This document shows, piece by piece, positions 3,860 to 6,642 of a DNA stretch of 6,642 nt. Every line of letters begins with the position of its first letter. Within the stretch, counting starts at the first letter, position 1. Source of the DNA: an uncultured bacterium (GTDB taxonomy: Bacteria; Desulfobacterota; Binatia; HRBIN30); contig CALJUJ010000770.1 in the NCBI GenBank assembly GCA_937975525.1, positions 1-6,642 on the forward strand. The letters are read 5' to 3'. A program made the translations under genes and the position numbers. Under the pieces are notes generated by a model, which was not told the origin of the DNA, made no database searches, and saw only the letters and a program-made list of their open reading frames with translations.

Positions 3860-6571
3860 ATGCCTATCGTTTTCAGCGACGGAACTCCGCTGAAGGCGTT
3901 TCCCCCGGAGCCTGAACCCGAGTCGACGAGCACCACGCGCCGCGTCGCGTCGATGGTGCCGCGCATCGGGATGCCGCTTCTAGGCGGCGTGCTCGGTGCG
4001 GCCGCGGGCGCACCCGCCGGCCCGCCGGGGATGCTTGCTGGCGGTGCCGCTGGCGCAGCCGTCGGCGGTGGCGCAGGCGAACTCCTCGGCCAAGACGTCG
4101 AGGGCATGGAGCGCAACTACCCGCTCGCAGGCGTCGAGGCGTTTCTCTCGGCGATCCCCGGCGGCTTCTTCGGCAAGGCGTCCACGGTCGGCAGGACGAT
4201 GCTGCGTCGCGGGGGCGAGGGCGCGGTCATGGGCGCGACCGGCTACGTGCCCCGTGCCCTAGCTCGCGGCGAAGACCCGTCCCTGCAGGGCGCGGCGCTG
4301 GACACGGCGACAGGGTTCGGCGTCGGAGCAGGCTTCGGTGGCATCGAGGGCAGTTTCACCCGCGGCGGTGCCGACGTCGGGTTCACGTCCCCGGCGCAGC
4401 GTGGAGCCCGGCGCATCCGCGGAAGTGGCCGCGGCGACGCTCCCGCACCCGGTCCCGTGCCCGAGGCGCCGATTCCCGACGGACCCCCTGACGTCGGGCA
4501 GATCGTCCCCGACCAGCCGACCCGCCCCCGCGGCACGATCCTGCGCGTCGATCCCGAGGGCAACCGCATCGACCCCGAGCTCCCGCCCGGCGCCGTCCCC
4601 CCCGTGGAGCCACCGCCCGTTCCTCCTGCGCCCGACAGCGGACCCACCGAGCAGGCGTTGGCTCAACCGGCGCAACCACGCAACCCGCTCAACCCGGCAT
4701 CCCCTGAGGCGGTCGCGCGCCGAATCCAGGGCATGACCGACGACGCCCCGGCGGTGCCGCCGATCCAGCCTCGAGACATCGAGCGATACCAGCGCATCCA
4801 GCAGCGCCCCGTCGGCAACGAAATCGCCGTGCGTGGCACCGCGAACCCGAACGAGCCGTACCGGATGCGATGGCGCATCGTCGACCTCGACGACGTCGAC
4901 TTGAACGACCCCCGGGTACAGCCGCGCAACCGTGCCGACCGAGCCGCCAGCGAAGCGCAGATCAACAAGATTGCAAAGGACCCGCGCGCCGACGAGCACA
5001 TGGCCGGCAACGACCTCGTCTATGCCGGAACGCCGATCATCGCGCCCGATGGACTCCCCGAGGGCGGGAATGGTCGGTTCGGCGGATATCGCAGGGCGCG
5101 GGATTCCAACCCAGAAGGGTGGGCGCGATTCCAGGCACGGCAACGCGAGCTCGCCGGCATCGCAGGTTTCCGCCCCGAGGACTTCGACGGCATCGACAAC
5201 CCGCTGATCGTCCGCGAGCGAATCTCCCCGGTGCGCGACCGGCTGGCCTTCGCCGACGATACGAACGCGCGCCCGCAGGCGGCGATGTCGGCTGCGGAGA
5301 ACGCCCGGCGCGACGCGCAGCGCATCCCCGACGGCGTCCTCGAGGCGCTGCAGGTGGGCGACTCGCAGACGCTCGACCAGGCCCTTGCGTCGGGCACGAA
5401 CCGGCAGGCGGTCCGCGGCTTCCTGGCGACGCTGCCGAAGAACGAGGCGGGCGCATTGGTCGACGCGGACGGGCAAATCTCGCAGGAGGGCGTGCGGCGC
5501 ATGAAGGCCGCGCTGCTCGGCAAGGCGTTCCCCGGGGAGTCGGGCAGTCGACTCATCCGCTCGATGACCGAGTCCACCGACTCCGGGGTGAAGCAGGCCG
5601 AGGCGGGAATCGCCGGCGCGATGGGCAGGCTCGCAAAGGTGCGACCCGTGCTCGCCGAGTACCCGGAAGCGGACCTGTCCGATGATCTCGCATGGGCGGT
5701 GAACAAGCTGGCGCAGATCCGCTCCGAGGGCGGAAGCGTCGACGACTTCCTGCGGCAGTCCACGATGTTCACGAGCGACCGCACGCAGCGGCGCGACGTG
5801 CTGCTCGACTTTATCGGCAAGGCGAAGTCCGCGAAGAAGATCCGCGAGGCGATCAAGGGCTACGCCGACCGCGTCGGCAGGCTGCCGTCGAAGTCGCAGG
5901 GTTCACTTCTCGGCGGCGGTGCGCAGCAGGTCGACACCATGCCGATGCTCGAGTCGGCCATCGCCGAGGCTGGCACGCCGGCAGCGGCAGCCGGGCAACG
6001 CTCCCTTCTTGGCGAAGAGTCTGGCGGCATCGAGCCGCCGCGCATCCTGCGCCGCATCCTCGAATGGATCGCCGACGAGGACAACGCGCGCACGCCGACG
6101 GCGCCCGTGACCGAGGTTCCGCCCGATCCGGGTCCGATCCCGAAGTCTCGCCGGCAGACGCTCGGGCAGATGGGCTTGGAAGAGGCGGGCAACTTACCGG
6201 CGCCGCCGGCTGCGGTCGACATCCTCGACGAGTTCGGCAACCCGATCCCGCGCACCGGGGCGCTGTCGAGCGACGACCCGGCTCGGCTGGCACCGTCGCT
6301 GCTCGACGACGTCCGCGACGAGGACTCGCTGCTCAACTTCAAGAACCGGATCGCGCAGGCCAAGGCCGTTGACGTCGAGTATGCGCGGCGCGGCGTCCGT
6401 GCCCAGGACGAGACGCTGCGGGACGCTCGCGGTCTGGCGGCAGAGCTCGCCGATCGGCTGAACGAGGACGTCGCCGAGACGGTGTCGCCGCCCGGCGACG
6501 CCGTCGCGCACGAGATCGTCCCGATGAAGATCGAGCCCGAGCGCATGCGGGCGCGCGAGGACGAGGGCTAG
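3860..6571 (+). CDS. Polyvalent-type virion protein: glycine zippers + Pro-rich linker + DdrB-like ParB domain, 903 aa
   Basis: The ATG lies 8 nt after the previous stop with only a weak AGGG (3850-3853) as Shine-Dalgarno, so coupling to the upstream gene is likely. Domains in order: a short acidic/Pro N-terminus (1-33); a Gly/Ala hydrophobic hairpin (36-77) with Gly at every fourth residue; a second glycine zipper (152-164); a Pro-rich, probably disordered linker (194-305); and a DdrB-like ParB domain (about 333-465). That domain begins YRMRWRIVDLDDV, carries IIAPDGLPEGGNGRFGGYRRA (the GGNGR at 402-406 matches the ParB/DdrB nucleotide- or DNA-binding box) and ends near LIVRERI. Its usual helical extension (466-672) includes DLSDDL and a final IREAIKGYAD. 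Residues 673-903 are unrecognised and Pro-rich to helical. DdrB of phage P1 belongs to the Dar antirestriction set, and such domains are typical of polyvalent proteins injected with phage or plasmid DNA. Function here is inferred: delivery into the host and protection or handling of incoming DNA. No methylase, helicase or ART domain is seen. Confidence 0.85.
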   Translation: MPIVFSDGTPLKAFPPEPEPESTSTTRRVASMVPRIGMPLLGGVLGAAAGAPAGPPGMLAGGAAGAAVGGGAGELLGQDVEGMERNYPLAGVEAFLSAIPGGFFGKASTVGRTMLRRGGEGAVMGATGYVPRALARGEDPSLQGAALDTATGFGVGAGFGGIEGSFTRGGADVGFTSPAQRGARRIRGSGRGDAPAPGPVPEAPIPDGPPDVGQIVPDQPTRPRGTILRVDPEGNRIDPELPPGAVPPVEPPPVPPAPDSGPTEQALAQPAQPRNPLNPASPEAVARRIQGMTDDAPAVPPIQPRDIERYQRIQQRPVGNEIAVRGTANPNEPYRMRWRIVDLDDVDLNDPRVQPRNRADRAASEAQINKIAKDPRADEHMAGNDLVYAGTPIIAPDGLPEGGNGRFGGYRRARDSNPEGWARFQARQRELAGIAGFRPEDFDGIDNPLIVRERISPVRDRLAFADDTNARPQAAMSAAENARRDAQRIPDGVLEALQVGDSQTLDQALASGTNRQAVRGFLATLPKNEAGALVDADGQISQEGVRRMKAALLGKAFPGESGSRLIRSMTESTDSGVKQAEAGIAGAMGRLAKVRPVLAEYPEADLSDDLAWAVNKLAQIRSEGGSVDDFLRQSTMFTSDRTQRRDVLLDFIGKAKSAKKIREAIKGYADRVGRLPSKSQGSLLGGGAQQVDTMPMLESAIAEAGTPAAAAGQRSLLGEESGGIEPPRILRRILEWIADEDNARTPTAPVTEVPPDPGPIPKSRRQTLGQMGLEEAGNLPAPPAAVDILDEFGNPIPRTGALSSDDPARLAPSLLDDVRDEDSLLNFKNRIAQAKAVDVEYARRGVRAQDETLRDARGLAAELADRLNEDVAETVSPPGDAVAHEIVPMKIEPERMRAREDEG

Positions 6572-6642
6572 GCGGGAGGCGCGGCGCGCTCGCGAGGGCG
6601 CGCGCGGAGTTGTCACGCGCGTGGCGCGGTGGCCGGTCGATC
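6572..6642. other. Intergenic region after the operon
   Basis: These 71 bp hold very GC-rich sequence with a hairpin at 6584-6603. A Shine-Dalgarno-like GGGAGG (6574-6579) has no start codon at a useful distance. A GTG at 6621 with GGAG at 6606-6609 could open another + strand gene, but only seven codons are visible, so I do not call it. Confidence 0.5.
6584..6603 (+). terminator. GC-rich hairpin with GCGA tetraloop, possible terminator
   Basis: GCGCGCTC pairs with GGGCGCGC over 8 bp (seven Watson-Crick pairs and one G-U) and is closed by GCGA, a stable GNRA-type loop, 12 nt after the stop of the last gene. There is no T-run behind it (GCGGAGTTGTC follows), so it is not a canonical intrinsic terminator. 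In GC-rich genomes such hairpins can pause RNA polymerase or protect mRNA 3' ends, but they also arise by chance. Confidence 0.35.

Noticed and set aside
4259..5476. Long minus-strand open frame (405 codons)
   Set aside because: It lies wholly inside the zipper/ParB gene, reads as an Arg/Val/Leu-rich sequence without domains, and is the expected open antisense frame of GC-rich coding DNA. The + strand product has a recognisable domain.
6610..6615. TTGTCA as a -35 promoter element
   Set aside because: No acceptable -10 hexamer is found 16-18 nt downstream within the window.
6621..6642. GTG at 6621 as the start of another gene, with GGAG at 6606-6609
   Set aside because: Only seven codons remain before the window ends and the spacing of 11 nt is long, so there is too little to call.

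Overview
The window reads as part of the late (virion) gene block of a high-GC bacteriophage or prophage. By eye about two thirds of the bases are G or C, with strong GC at third codon positions. Six genes lie head to tail on the + strand. They are separated by overlaps of 4 bp and 1 bp and by gaps of 2, 12 and 8 nt, so they look like one operon. I see no tRNA, insertion sequence, CRISPR array or integrase, and no minus-strand gene I believe. The host cannot be fixed. The high GC, and the Cys-rich module tied to Thr-Pro repeats in the first gene, suggest a large-genome, high-GC Gram-negative lineage (Deltaproteobacteria/Binatota-like); this is recollection, not a search result.

Layout. (1) 3-731 is the C-terminal part of a surface-type protein, cut by the window edge: the end of a beta-sandwich module, a Thr-Pro linker, an internally duplicated Cys-rich domain, and a second Thr-Pro linker on which the protein ends. 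(2) 728-1216 is a 162-aa unknown protein with a faint resemblance to a degenerate GNAT fold. (3) 1219-1593 is a 124-aa Gly/Ala/Pro-rich protein. (4) 1593-2606 is a Gln/Ala/Asn-rich helical protein with about eight 11-residue repeats, of the kind found among phage DNA-ejection (internal virion) proteins. (5) 2619-3851 is an Ala-rich, charged coiled-coil protein of probable similar role. (6) 3860-6571 is a 903-aa protein with N-terminal glycine zippers, a long Pro-rich linker and a DdrB-like ParB domain (core motif GGNGR) with its helical extension. (7) 6572-6642 is non-coding, with a GC-rich hairpin capped by a GCGA tetraloop that may end the operon.

Working model (inference). Genes 3-6 look like an ejection module. 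Genes 4 and 5 would be helical proteins that build the DNA-delivery conduit. Gene 6 would be a 'polyvalent'-type protein packaged in the virion and delivered into the cell with the DNA: its glycine-zipper hairpin could insert in or cross the membrane, and its DdrB-like ParB domain, related to the P1 antirestriction protein DdrB, could act on or protect incoming DNA. Gene 1 would be a disulfide-rich exterior protein, such as a fibre, tail tip or decoration. A short-tailed (podovirus-like) phage fits best, but no terminase, portal or capsid gene is in view to prove it.
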